Positions 1-11,074 of a stretch of DNA of 64,000 bases are shown here, in pieces (positions within the stretch are counted from its first letter, which is position 1; the number at the start of each line of letters is the position of its first letter). Location of the stretch: NCBI GenBank assembly GCA_014621425.1, contig JAANBB010000004.1, positions 186,001 to 250,000 on the forward strand, in the 5' to 3' direction. Under the pieces are notes generated by a model that saw nothing but the letters and a program-made list of their open reading frames with translations, did no database searches and was not told where the DNA came from. A program made the translations under genes and the position numbers. Source of the DNA: Cylindrodendrum hubeiense. Taxonomy: Eukaryota > Ascomycota > Sordariomycetes > Hypocreales > Nectriaceae.

Positions 1-1571
1 CATGCGAGCCATGGAATCGGGTATCATTGAGTGGATTGAAGGGCACTCATCATCGGGAGGGGGGAGGGGCGCGGTGACTGCTGTTGTAGCTGATATTTGG
101 GCAGGCGAAGGCGCCGCAGAGGAGTCTTCTAGACAGGGGCGTTCGGATATATTCCCCAGAGCTGTACTCTCATATATAGTCCGCAGGTAAAAGTATATGC
201 GGTGAAGGGCGCGAGCCTTTGTCGAGTATTTGGATTTCCAGTTTCTTGCGTGAGTCATTAGGCGCCAAGCACCATCAAGATGAACACCGCATGTGTCTAA
301 ATCGCCGGACATGACCTGAGATGTGTTAGTCTGGGGTAAAGAGTGACTGGCTTGGGTATAGTACATTGATAGATATCATCGAAAGCATCGTTGCTAGGAA
401 TTCCTTGTATTTGGGCTTCGGCATCGAGTAGAAGTCATTTTCGACGGCATCCTTGAGAAGCTTGATAGCTTTGCCTCGGAACCATGTCGCTTCGTTTGCC
501 CACTTCAGGGCATCGTCGTGGCGAGCTCGGGATTTGTTGTCATTAGATAAATAGAAGGCGCTTATTGACAATAGGGCGTTCCGTAGCGCGCCCTGGATCC
601 GAGAGGTTGACCCAACTATAGAGAGTTCTCCAATACTCTGCAGGGCTCGTGGAAGATGTATAGTTTTCCAAGGACTCTTGGCGTTATCAATTACGCAAAA
701 CAGCCGTACGACCCGGTTCACGTAATGGGACATGAGAAACTGCTCTTGCTTGGTGAGAGGAGACTCTGTCGGACACCGGGGAATGGGTTGGGAGAGCCAA
801 GCATCATTGTTGAAGTGTGGACTCAAGACTTCGAGACGGGGACTATTCTTGGGCTTGTGATGAACCAAGTCGGTTGAATCATAAAGGGAGGTGTCAAAAT
901 CCCCTGGCATGAGGCACGGAGTTGAAAAGTCAAAAGCAGGGAGGGAGTCGGGGCCCAGGAACTCGGACGGGCTAAATGCATCGAGGAAGACAGCAACCGG
1001 AAGGACATCTGAGACATCGAAGGGATCAGAGAGGTCGGGCTGGTCAAGAAAGTTTTCGGAATCAGAGGAATCGATGGACATGGGTCGATTGACTGGCGTA
1101 ATACTTTGGGGTGTAAAGACGCGAGGAGAGTCAGCAGCGCCAAAGACGCCAAAACAACCGAAGTTGAGTGAGGAAGAGCCCTGGTGGGCCTGGAGCGAAT
1201 CAATGGAAGTCAGAATCTCATCAATCTCATTGCACTGCAGGATTGACTTCATTGGTTCTGCAAGACAGGTTAGTCATCTACAATGCGACAGAAGGATCAC
1301 GCAACGCACTGATGGAGATCTGGCTTCGCTGCGACTTGGCGCGAGGCAGCGAGGGCAGTGGATCTGCGTTGCTGCCAATGGGTCCCGTCTCGGGCTGCAT
1401 CCAGTGCAGACGGACGCCGTACCCCTGGCATTCGAGGTTTTTCTGGCGGCATTGGCGACATCCAGGGCGCTCCTCGTCGCACTTGACCTTACGGCCACGG
1501 CATGTCCAGCACCCGGTAAACGTCTTGCTGTGTTTCCGGGGTTGGTAGCTCGGGCGAGAATGGGGCGACAT
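1..1571 (-). CDS. Zn2Cys6 transcription factor, ARCA-like (3' end beyond left edge)
   Basis: Fungal nuclear regulator with an N-terminal Zn2Cys6 DNA-binding domain. The six cysteines are C21, C24, C31, C38, C41 and C48 (C-x2-C-x6-C-x6-C-x2-C-x6-C), counting from the ATG at 1571. Exons on the minus strand are 1571-1310, 1257-365 and 315 to the window edge. The intron 1258-1309 has donor GTGCGT and a CTAAC branch site; the intron 316-364 (49 bp) starts GTACTA and ends CTCAG. Splicing the second intron removes an apparent stop and restores a conserved stretch ending SINVMSGDLDTCGVHLDGA, then stays open to base 1. The middle is the fungal-specific regulator region. An upstream methionine at 1958 is in frame, but I prefer 1571, just before the basic run and zinc cluster. 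It is divergent from the aldolase gene, so it may regulate it. Family call is firm; the target is unknown. Confidence 0.85.
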
Positions 1572-2231
1572 GTCGGAGTCCGGAGGCAGTCCGGAGGCAA
1601 TCCGGATGGACAGTAAAGGCGAAGCAAGGCGAGGCAAGACAGGGCAAGACGGGGTACGACAGGGCAACGTGGAGAGAGCCGGTGGGGAAGAAACCTGGTG
1701 AACCTGTGGGCTTCCGCTTCCGGGCGTGCAGTTGATATTGAGGAAATTGCTAGCGAAGGGGACAACTGCTCCCATGATATGTACGAACTCACGTCGCGGA
1801 CGATATCTGTGGGGTAGATAACGTCGCTGAATCATGTCGTCGTCAATTGGCTGCGGACAACCATCTCCCCACCGGTCCACTCCCCCCTTAGCGGGGACAG
1901 GGATGGCTCGAGCCGGCTTAAAGAATGAGGAAGTTGACGGCGAGACGCCTGCAGCCATCGCTAGGTGCTGCCGCTGAAGATGGTTTGGCGTCGTCGCGAG
2001 AGAGTCAGACGCAGAGGACGGTGCAGCGACTGACGCCGAGCAGCCCGACGATAGGAAGCAGAGGGATCCTGTATCTCCTCCTACCTACAGCATCACGGCG
2101 TCAATGAAAGTCATCGCATTCAATTCTATTACTTGACGAGGCTCCGCGGCAGGCCCACTGAGACACAGATTTCGACACTGAATCGGCACTTTAAGCCAGA
2201 TAAGTGCAGAACAATAACAATACCCATAAAA
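1572..2231. promoter_or_regulatory. Shared divergent intergenic region
   Basis: This 660-bp stretch lies between the starts of the Zn2Cys6 regulator (minus) and the aldolase gene (plus), so it must hold both promoters. The upstream in-frame extension of the regulator ORF in this interval is rich in Pro/Ser and looks like open non-coding sequence. No confident TATA box or operator was identified. Confidence 0.4.
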
Positions 2232-3259
2232 ATGGCCACTACAACCACGACGCATGAGGCCATCGCGCTCGAAGCTGAGACCCAACTAGAAGTTGAGGCT
2301 CCGGCCCCTGCAGCAGCTCCAGTCCAAGACCAACAGCAGCAGCCGTCGGGCGTGGCAGCGCTTGCGACTGGCGGTTACGTGTTCCCCGGCATTCCCCAGA
2401 TCGATGATCTGCATAAGAAGCGGCAGTGGCAGTTGGAGCACATGGCCGGCGCATTCAGGGTCTTTGCGCGCAAGGGATTCACCGAGGGGACCAGCGGCCA
2501 CATCAGCGTGCGCGACCCCGTTGACCCAGACACGTTTTGGATTAACCCGTGAGTGCTTCTGGCGCGTCTGCGATGCCTAGCGGCTGACTCGTAAATAGGC
2601 TGGGCAAGCAGTTTGGCATGCTCAAGGCCAGCGACATGGTCCAAGTCAACGAGGAGGGCCAGGTCATTGGCGGCAACAAGACTGCCATCAATGCTGCCGG
2701 CTTCATGATTCACAGCGCCATCCACAGGGCGCGGCCAGATATCAATGCAGCGTGCCATACGCACTCGCCGTTTGGCAAGGCGTGGTCGGCATTCGGGAAG
2801 CCGCTCGATATCATCAGCCAGGATACGTGCAACTTCTGGGGCACCCAGGTTGTGTATGAACGATTCGGCGGCGTTGTCCTCGAGCAGGACGAGAGCGAGA
2901 AAATCGCGCAGGCCTTGGGAGATAAGGGGCGCGTGGCTATCTTGCAGAACCACGGTATTCTGACGACGGGCGGAACCGTCGATGAAGCCGCATACCTTTA
3001 CACGCTGATGGAGCGATCCTGCGAGGTGCAGCTGCTGGTCGAGGGAACAGGGCTGGAGAAAAGGTTCATCGGCGAGAAGGAGGCCGAATTCACAGCCAGG
3101 GTCAATGCTGACCCGGTAAGTTGGTCCCCGCCAGATGAAATGGAGGTTCCATCGCTAATTATGATCGCATCGCAGGAGACGCTGTACACCGAGTTCCAGC
3201 CCGATTTCCAGTACGAGATCTGGAAGTCAAAGGGCGAGCTGACTGAGGGGGAATACTGA
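2232..3259 (+). CDS. Class II aldolase/adducin domain protein
   Basis: Cytosolic-type class II aldolase/adducin fold protein, 305 residues, related to fungal mug14-type proteins. Exons are 2232-2548, 2599-3115 and 3176-3259; both introns are GT-AG (50 and 60 bp). Residues 1-50 are a low-complexity Ala/Pro/Gln-rich lead. The fold follows, with a GTSGHISVRD glycine loop, the metal-ligand motif CHTHSPFG, the segment ISQDTCNFWG and the second histidine motif LQNHGILTTGG. In the bacterial enzymes these histidines bind the divalent metal used for aldol cleavage of sugar phosphates; adducins lack catalysis, and the substrate of the fungal group is not established. The ATG at 2232 follows an A-rich leader and is the first in this frame after the promoter. 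Confidence 0.9.
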
Positions 3260-4104
3260 AGACTGCGGCCGCCCGACGTTGCGAAAAAGAAAAACACATG
3301 TATAAACACGATAGCGCATTAGACATTGCATAGCATTGATAGTAAATGAGGTGACGACTCCCTTGTACCGCAGATATCCACGACGATGCCGTTGGCGATG
3401 GCCATGAGTGAGAGCGCTGCGTAATGGGTGCGCCTGCAACCGCCAACAGCCAACAAGGATCGAGACCACAACCCGCACATGACCTCGCGTTGGGGGTGGG
3501 TATTTCGTCTTTATAGCGCTAGGGCGTACTTGACGAGTCCTCCGCCTGAGTCGGAGGCCATCCAGAGGTAGGTCGTGGCGAAGGTGGTGAACTGCCGCGC
3601 GCGACCGAAACCGGTGTCCCAATGCCGACTCGCGCACTAGGCATTAGCGGTGAGGTTCGCCCGGCGCCACCGAGTCGCGACGCATTGCGACGCATCGGAG
3701 GGACGCCCGAGGGCAGGTTGGAGCGCAGGAACCGGGCTGCTGGGCCAGCGTCCCGGAGCCGAGCTGGGGCGCGGCCACGGAGCGCTGGCCTGCGCGAGGC
3801 AGCTTACGGCGATATCACACTCGTTTAGTGACAGCCGCTTCGTCCCGTCTGGCTGACGGCGCTCACGGATAACCGCGGAGGTGCCAGACGGTGTCTCTCG
3901 CGGCGGGGCGACGAGGCCAAATCGGGTTACTCCATAGATAGCGATCCGGGGTGCTGAGGACCATAAATCACAGCCTCACAACGTGGGAGCGTCCTCGGTA
4001 GTCTCGATCCGTCTCTATCAACACATCTCTCTTCTCTGCCGCCCTTTGATACCCCTTTGCAGCCCTTTGCAGCCCGTTGCAACCCTCCAATTCAGTCTAG
4101 CACC
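3260..4104. other. Intergenic region, no gene seen
   Basis: The first part is the 3' flank of the aldolase gene. The stretch 3540-3900 is GC-rich with many CpG steps; open frames there overlap one another on both strands and show no domain. The last 100 bases before 4105 are a C/T-rich leader typical of fungal promoters and belong to the next gene. Confidence 0.4.
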
Positions 4105-5604
4105 ATGGCCAACCGCGGGCGCACTTACGACCCTCAGGTCTGCTCTCTCGACGACCTCAAGCGACTGGCATCCGCCAAGCTGCCCAAGAGCATTCGCGGT
4201 AAGCCCCTCTCCTGTCGCTACGATGCCGTTGGCGATGAGACCCATCTGACAATGATCAGAATACTACAATGAGGGAGCAATGGATCTTATTAGGTGAGAT
4301 GCCCCCTTCGTCCATCTGTCTGTCACGTTTCTAACATCAGCGCAGCCTTCGGGACAATGAGCTGGCATATGATCGCTACCGTATTCGGCCACGGGTGATG
4401 AAGAATGTCTCCAACCTCGACCCCACCACTTCCTTCCTTGGAGTCAAGGTGAAATTTCCCTTTGGCTTCTCTCCCACTGCCATGCAAGCCATGGCTCACC
4501 CCGATGGCGAGGTGGCTACCTCACGAGCCGCCGCCGCCGCCGGTGTGCCCATGGGACTCTCCTGCTACTCCACCATCGCAATGGAGGAGGTGATAGCTGA
4601 GTCGTCCGGGAACCCCTACGGCATGCAGCTCAGTCTGCTCAAAAACAGAGACGCCATGGTCACGATGGTCAAGCGAGCTGAGGGTTTGTCTTGTCCCAGT
4701 TACCAAATCCCCGATTAGAAGGCTAATCCAGATATCTAGCTGCTGGATTCAAGGCAATGTTCTTGACCCTAGATGGAGTGCGATTGGGAAGACGGCTGAA
4801 CGAGTACCGTAACTCATTCGGTGTGCCCAAGGGAATGGAGTACCCCAACTTGTTTCCAGGAGTCGACGTCTCCAACCTTGAAGATGTTGGTGATGTGATG
4901 GCATATGGTGAGTGGAGCACACCAGTTTCATCTCCACAACAATGACTGACAGTATGTTGCAGACGATGAGATGGAATGGGGTGACCTGGTTGCCTTCTTC
5001 AGGCAACACACCAAGATGCAGCTTTGGGGCAAAGGAAGTCAGTATGCCCGCATTCAGTGGCAGGCGCTCTCACTGACTAAATCCCAGTCTATACCACCGA
5101 GGATGTTGAACTCGCCATTAAGCATGGCCTAGATGGCATCATCATCTCCAACCACGGCGGTCGCCAACTCGACACCGTCCCAGCAACCCTCGACACTCTG
5201 CGCGACTGCGCACCAGTTGCCAAGGGTCGCATTCCCATCGCCGTCGACGGCGGTATCCGTCGCGGCACCGATATCTTTAAGGCGCTCGCCCTAGGAGCAG
5301 ACTTTTGTCTTGCTGGGCGTCCCGCCCTTTGGGGCTTGGCTGTAAGTTCCACATCAATCGCGGCTCCTGCCCCTCACAAACTAATCGTCTTGTTGCAGTA
5401 TGATGGAGAGCGAGGTGTGAAACTCGCCCTCGATATCTTGTACGATGAGTTCGTTACGTGTATGGCGCTTGCTGGGTAAGTAACCGGACATGAACCTCTT
5501 GGGGAGACATTGGCTAACGATGACGCAGCTGCCGCACCATTTCTGATATTACCAAGGCGCATTTGTCCCTTTTGCAGCCTGACGGTGTACTTGCGAAGTT
5601 GTAG
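4105..5604 (+). CDS. FMN-dependent 2-hydroxy-acid oxidase/dehydrogenase, peroxisomal type
   Basis: Oxidises an L-2-hydroxy acid to the 2-oxo acid using FMN; 371 residues. Eight exons: 4105-4198, 4260-4293, 4346-4683, 4740-4907, 4963-5037, 5088-5341, 5399-5475 and 5529-5604, all with GT-AG introns of 50-61 bp. Family landmarks are visible: YYNEGAMD (counterpart of Tyr24 of spinach glycolate oxidase), LTLDGVRLGRR (Asp157), GKGIYTTEDV (Lys230), SNHGGRQLD (His254 and Arg257) and AVDGGIRRGTDIFKALALGA for phosphate binding. The residue matching catalytic Tyr129 is Ser (MQLSLLKNR instead of QLYVYKDR). The C-terminus is AKL, an accepted PTS1 variant, so a peroxisomal location is inferred. Convergent with the L-2-hydroxyglutarate dehydrogenase gene. 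The exact substrate cannot be read from sequence. Confidence 0.92.
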
Positions 5605-7040
5605 TGTAGAATAAGAAAATTGTTAGATAGCGGGCATAGAAGGACCAACCAATACATAAAAGAGATTTCTTTAAGTAAAACGTGCCATTTTCCTACCGAT
5701 GAGACCATGCCGTCATTTCGCAAACGAACAATCCCTTTCAACGATCATTGTGCATCTTCAGGATTGGGACTTTCTGTAGAACTGTGGGCAACAGTATAAT
5801 GCGATGGCAAAAGCCTGATGCCGTACCTTAGTGGGCTGATGACATGGGCATGTGTTGAGCCAACTGCCGAGTATGAGGCGGGGCCAGTGGCTGTCGTTGG
5901 ATAGAATCAGGAAATCAGGTCAGATGACAAACTTTTAGGATTGAATGAGGTAAATCACAAAGTTTCTCCCTCTGGTTCAATGAATAAGTCACTTGGCTTT
6001 CGAATGTTCTCCTAAATCGGTATGTTTCAATCTTCATGTTCGGGAGACATCGTCGTCTGACCTTAGTTCGGCTTCGCCCAAGCGGCGAAGAACCAAGAAC
6101 TCCACAACACTAGTGATAAGGCTAGAGCCTTGAAGTTGTATTCCAAAAGTTGATTAGTGTGCAGTGCCATCACCAAAGCGGGACTGCAGACTGTCAAGAC
6201 CAGCCCCTCGGGTCCCTGATTGTGCATACCACATGGCCACATGGTGTCTACTGGGTTTCCACCCCTGCTCTGGGTATCAAATCAGAGCTACGCACATGGA
6301 CTTAGTACAGACTCCCGTTATCGGCATGGCCGAAGATGTACAAGTCAGCATGCAACCTGTCCAATGGTGTATCTCAGTCCACCTTAACCCCTGGAGGTTT
6401 AGTCTGGGCGCTTGTGTGCAGCTAAGCGCCATATTGGCCCTTATAAATCTTAAAGATCGATTATTGACGGTTTATATTTAAAGGAAATCTTCCCCAACCT
6501 TCTGACAACATATTCCAGATTTCCGTGCTGAAGCGTTGCTATCAGTGGCGATGTTTGGGGAAATCGCGATTCCACTTCGCTGCTTTCATGGCACCGGTAT
6601 ATAAGGTTTATGGGCCCCTCCTACGTTATTCTTTTTGAAAAAGACTAGATCTATTGCACAGGGATTGGGTTGGTAATTTAATTATGTCCTATACTACTAT
6701 TTGAAACAATACTGAATCGCCGAATCGCACGCCGTCACTCAAAACGGTCACAAAGGACAAGTTGATCACCTATCCTATTGGCTTAACCACAGGCTTGTAG
6801 AGGCATACTGTTCTATTGCAGTTTCTGAGAACTGCTTGTTAAATAGGAGGGGCCAAGTAGGCCTTGCTGATCATCATATATACACGATGCCACCCTGAAC
6901 CGCGCCGAGTAACCTCCATATTGTTGAAAATAGCTGTAAGGGAATTTACTAGGCAACAAATCCCACTGGGGGAAATCACGACGATATTTACTAGCCTCGA
7001 GGCTAGACTTGACTTTTAAGTTGTGATTTATTATCTTGCA
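5605..7040. other. Intergenic region between convergent genes, no gene seen
   Basis: About 1.4 kb between two convergent genes, so mainly 3' flanks. It is moderately AT-rich, and the longest frame (6164-6481, plus) has no recognisable domain, signal peptide or coding character. I see no tRNA and no transposon ends. Confidence 0.4.
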
Positions 7041-8338
7041 TCAAGGGCCATACACAAGAGCGTCCACCTGCTCGCTAATTGCCAAACAACTCGTCAAACC
7101 TGGGCTTTCGATACCCAGGAGATTCACCCAGCCATTATATCCCTCCTCTTTGCGGATGATGAAGTCGAGGAATCCCTTGCCTTCGACGCCGCCTCCTCCT
7201 CTCGCCAACTTGGGTCGTAAACCCGCATAATCGGCTGCCAAGCAGCTCTCGTCTACGGCAGGTAAGTATTGTTGGATGTCCTTTATCGCCAAAGGCAGCT
7301 GCTTCCCGTTGGCAACGAGATCGTCGGGGTTGTCTACCCATTCGACATCGGGCCCAAATCGAATTCGGCCGCCCATATCCAACGTCAAATGGGTGCCGAG
7401 GCCACCGGCTCCAGGAGCGGGGACGGGGTAAATCAAACGGGAGACCTTTGGCGTAGATGAGGAGTAGGAAAAGTAGTTGCCTTTGGCGTAGAACATTTCC
7501 ATATGCCGTGATGGAGGGGTGATCATGTTGTGAATGGCCACTGCTCCAAGCCCCGCCGAGTTGATGAGTGTTTCTGCCGTTATTGTCGATGTCTCCGATG
7601 TCGCCGCGTCCTTCACTTCGATCTCCCAACCCTGGCTACCAGCATCTCCCAGCGGTTTTATTCCAACAACGTTTGAGTTGAGTGCCATCATGCCTTCTGA
7701 CTCTTCGAAACGGCCTTGTAAGGCCAACATCAAGCTGTGTGAGTCGACGATACCAGTGGTCGGGCTCTCCAGAACACCAGCCCGTGCCACCACTCCCTCG
7801 CCGTCTCTTTCCACCTCGGCCTCGCTTACCCACCTCATGGGAACACCGAGCTCTTGACACGTCGCGTAAATCTTCTCCAGAGATTTGTACTGGGCCTCGT
7901 CTTGAGCCACAATCCACTTGCCTGTTCGGCGATAAGGGACGTCGGCCTGGTCGCATAATTGATACAAAAGCTCTTTGCCTCGGATGCATAGTTTTCCTTT
8001 CAGACTCTCCGTGCCATAATAGATGCCCGCGTGGATGACCTCACTGTTGCGTGAGCTCGTTTCCATGCCAATTCCCACGTTGCGCTCAATAAGAATTGTG
8101 GACGTGTTTTCGCGCTGGGCAAGCCTCTGGGCAACCGCCAGGCCAACAACGCCGCCTCCAATTACCTATATGAATGTCAATATCTTGGTTCCTTCATTGG
8201 CCGATCATTCGTGGAATGCAGGTCGCAACTCACCGCATGGGTAAAGTCGGCTCTTGCGGCTGCTGTGGAGCTGAAGCAGAGTTTCTGGAGCTTCGCTGGG
8301 GACCTGGAGCCCAATTTCGACACGGCTCGGGTAAACAT
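7041..8338 (-). CDS. L-2-hydroxyglutarate dehydrogenase-like FAD oxidoreductase, mitochondrial
   Basis: FAD-dependent enzyme of the DAO/L2HGDH family, which removes L-2-hydroxyglutarate by oxidising it to 2-oxoglutarate; 409 residues. Exons on the minus strand are 8338-8234 and 8165-7041, with a 68-bp GT-AG intron. Splicing completes the Rossmann motif VIGGGVVGLAVAQRL at residues 36-50, which the unspliced frame lacks. Further landmarks are SRNSEVIHAGIYYG, the substrate-domain GLRPKLARGG and the C-terminal NLLGIESPGLTSCLAI. Residues 1-35 are rich in Arg, Ser and Ala with no acidic residue until near the end, consistent with a mitochondrial presequence. The neighbouring FMN hydroxy-acid oxidase is convergent. 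The family assignment is firm; substrate by homology. Confidence 0.92.
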
Positions 8339-9633
8339 GGTGGTCTAACAGGTCGTATAAGATAGAATTAATGTATTATCAACGTCAGCAACCTGCAGAT
8401 GTAGGGATAAATAGATGATCGTGTCGTCGCCGGGCCGTGATCTGCCGATCCGGTCTCGCTAGCAGCTCCCTCAATTGGCCTGACGCTAGCTTATCTAATG
8501 CCCTCCCGACCTGGATTTGATGGCGGATGTGTCCTAGATGAGACTAGCGCATTGCAGATTCGCTTATGATTTCCAGTTTTGAGAATCCTTTGCCAAATTG
8601 TTGACTCGCCAGGCAATTTTCGCCTTCCTACGACTGCCAGTTTTGTGACAGCAGGCATAGTCAAGCGACAAGAAAAACGAATAGAAGAACATGATCTAGG
8701 TCTGCCACCACCACGCCGAGTCATCAGCATGCTCTTTTCTATCCTCCTAATTACCCAATCCGGGCCGATGATAAGATGATACAGCTAAGGTGTACCATGA
8801 CAGTGTAAATGTGGACATGCGGGTTCAACCTGGCCAGCTTGCCTTTATGTCATATTTATGTCATAACGCAAACAGTTCGCTTGTAGCTCAATTGAGAAAA
8901 TAACCTAAATAGCCTATGGGTTGAATGAATAAGTCATTTGCATGCCCCGGCGGACGTTTCATCGGGACCAATTGCGCTACCCTACACCAAGCATTTGTTA
9001 ATGGGTGGGGTTGGGTTTGCCCGGTGCGCATTCACGCCCATGACACTATAGGGCAAAATAGTGGTCAATGATCACTGTGGAAAAGCGAGAGATGATGTAA
9101 GAAAATTGATTTGACGGATGAATGGAACGAGGTACTGGAAAGTGGCTATCCGGTGGGTTTTGAGTAACAGTATAGCTCGTCATCAACTAAGTCGCACTCA
9201 AAGCCTTCATTAACCGATTCATCGTCAACAAGACATCACCTGATATACTTCGCATACTCTTCTATGGCGCACGTTTTACGGGCCCCAGGGTCTGTCGGAA
9301 TTGCTGCCGCAACAACCGGAACAGTATTGTTGGATGCGTGTCTCCCCGCTGTCGGGTTAGCAACCCGGGAGCCTGGTGGTGGGTGCAGTCCAGGAATCAG
9401 ACGCACAGGGGGGAGCCCTGAGGGGCAGAGGCTGACAGTAAAACAGTCTAGGAGATAGGGTCATACGAGCTACAGGGGTTGGCATGGATAGCCCTGGAGT
9501 CAAAATTTTAGGTTAAACAGATGATTGAGCACAAGGGAGTGAGGGTCGGCCACGAATACTTGAGTCGGCGACAGGCACCACAATTTGTTTGTTCATTACT
9601 CCGGGCGTTTTGCCAGGCGTGCTGTACACTATC
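8339..9633. promoter_or_regulatory. Divergent intergenic region, no gene seen
   Basis: Lies between the start of the dehydrogenase gene (minus) and the start of the 7TM gene (plus) and so must contain both promoters. A frame at 9264-9458 is short, Gly/Pro-rich and lacks domains. No clear TATA box, repeat or mobile element was found. Confidence 0.4.
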
Positions 9634-11074
9634 ATGTCTTCTTCCACCCCCTCCGCGCTCATTGGAAATCCTCCGGCTACCTTGGATGATTTTTACATCA
9701 TCCGGGGTATGCTCCGCGTCTACGGCCTCAACAATGTCAATGCCAGTCTTGGCTACCTGTACGCTATCCCGAAGCCCGCAGACCCACCGAACGAGTCAAA
9801 ACAGGTTGGCATCATCGTGGGCATGGTGATTGTCATCTTGGCCATCGTTGTGCCCACGCTGGCCAGAGTCGCGGTTCGCCTCAAGGCAAATCAAACCCGG
9901 TTTGGGTCTGATGACTGGGCGACAATAATAGCTGCAGTAAGTCGTGAGTTGGCAGCAGTTTCTACCGCGATGGACAGCAGAGCAAGCACCTGACGAGCGA
10001 GAAATTAGTCATTAGCAGTGTCTTATCCATGCATCGTTATAGCGATGGTTGCGCAGACTGGCGCCGGAAGACACACATACGAAAACACATATGAGCAGTA
10101 CAATCGTTACTTCTACTACCTCGCGGTGTGTAAGATAATTTTCTACGTTTCCGTTGGCCTCATCAAGGTATCCATTACGCTGTTTGTCCGCCGCCTTGCG
10201 GATAGAGCGTCAAAGAAGTGGAAGGTTTTCGCCGACATTTTCCTCGCCACTGTTGTAATTTACCTTCTGCTCGCAATATTCTGTAAGTGCGCGTCTCCTA
10301 CAGCTATTGACGTCTTACTACATGTCGTTTATCTGTTCTAATTGAAGATGGCTTCCACGCGTAGGGACGGTTTTCACCTGCAAGCCTCTTGGTTCTGCCT
10401 GGGACAAGAAGTTCGCTGGTTCCTTGGATGAACCACCGGTATGCTTGAATGTGACTTTTCAGAACAAGTTCTTAAGCAGCATGCATGTGGCACAGGTGGG
10501 TTTAGTGAATTACTACTTTCTTTATGATTCAGATGAAGGATTTTACTTACAAGAGACTCGCGCCCAGGGAATCCTACTTCTAGCCGCTCCGATCATCATT
10601 CTGTGGCATGTTAAGATCGACTTGTCTAAAAAAGCCCGCCTGTTTTTCATCTGGCTTGTGGGAGGCACCACTGTCATCGGCGGCCTGCTGCAGCAAACAT
10701 CCGTCACCATAACCAATGACACCTTCTGGCAGTTCACATCAGTGCTGCGATGGACTGTCCTTGACCTCACTCTCGGTACTCTGACCGTCTCGCTTCCAGT
10801 CCTCGATGCTGCCATAATGGGTGCATGGAATACGGCCAAATCCAAACTCGGAACATCCGGTTCGAACTCGCGCAGCCGAACACAGGGCTGGACCGATATA
10901 GAGCGATCCACGACGACCGTAATACCGGGGAAACATGGCGACGATACCGAGTCGATGGAGAATATCATCAGGGGCCATGGAGATGGGGTTGAACTTGGCA
11001 TTATCCGTACCGACGAGGTCTCCCTCACATACGAAAATGGCAGAAGACCAAGGACGGGACATTACAAAGCTTGA
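9634..11074 (+). CDS. Fungal rhodopsin-domain integral membrane protein
   Basis: Predicted seven-helix plasma-membrane protein of the large fungal rhodopsin-domain (PTH11-related) group; function unknown, in some fungi linked to surface sensing. Best model: exons 9634-9943, 10019-10282, 10365-10495 and 10568-11074, 403 residues. The first donor is GTGAGT at 9944, giving TIIAAVSLSYPCIVIAMVAQ across the junction. The last intron (10496-10567, 72 bp, GTGGGT to CCCAG) keeps the frame, so the gene can also be read through. I remove it because the family runs directly from a conserved cysteine region into the LLLAAPIIILW helix. Helices include IIVGMVIVILAIVVPTLARV and FADIFLATVVIYLLLAIFW. The tail is polar with Arg/Ser/Thr. 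The start is the first ATG; the frame above it has only a TTG. Confidence 0.85.

Noticed and set aside
891..1616. Long plus-strand open frame of 241 codons
   Set aside because: It lies opposite the coding exons and intron of the Zn2Cys6 gene, has no domain, and is explained as the antisense of a GC-rich coding region.
6164..6481. 105-codon plus-strand frame between convergent genes
   Set aside because: No domain, signal peptide or splice partner; composition is not distinct from the surrounding non-coding DNA.
10424..11074. Separate gene at 10424
   Set aside because: It is the last part of the 7TM gene at 9634; the junction at 10364 continues the conserved segment in frame.
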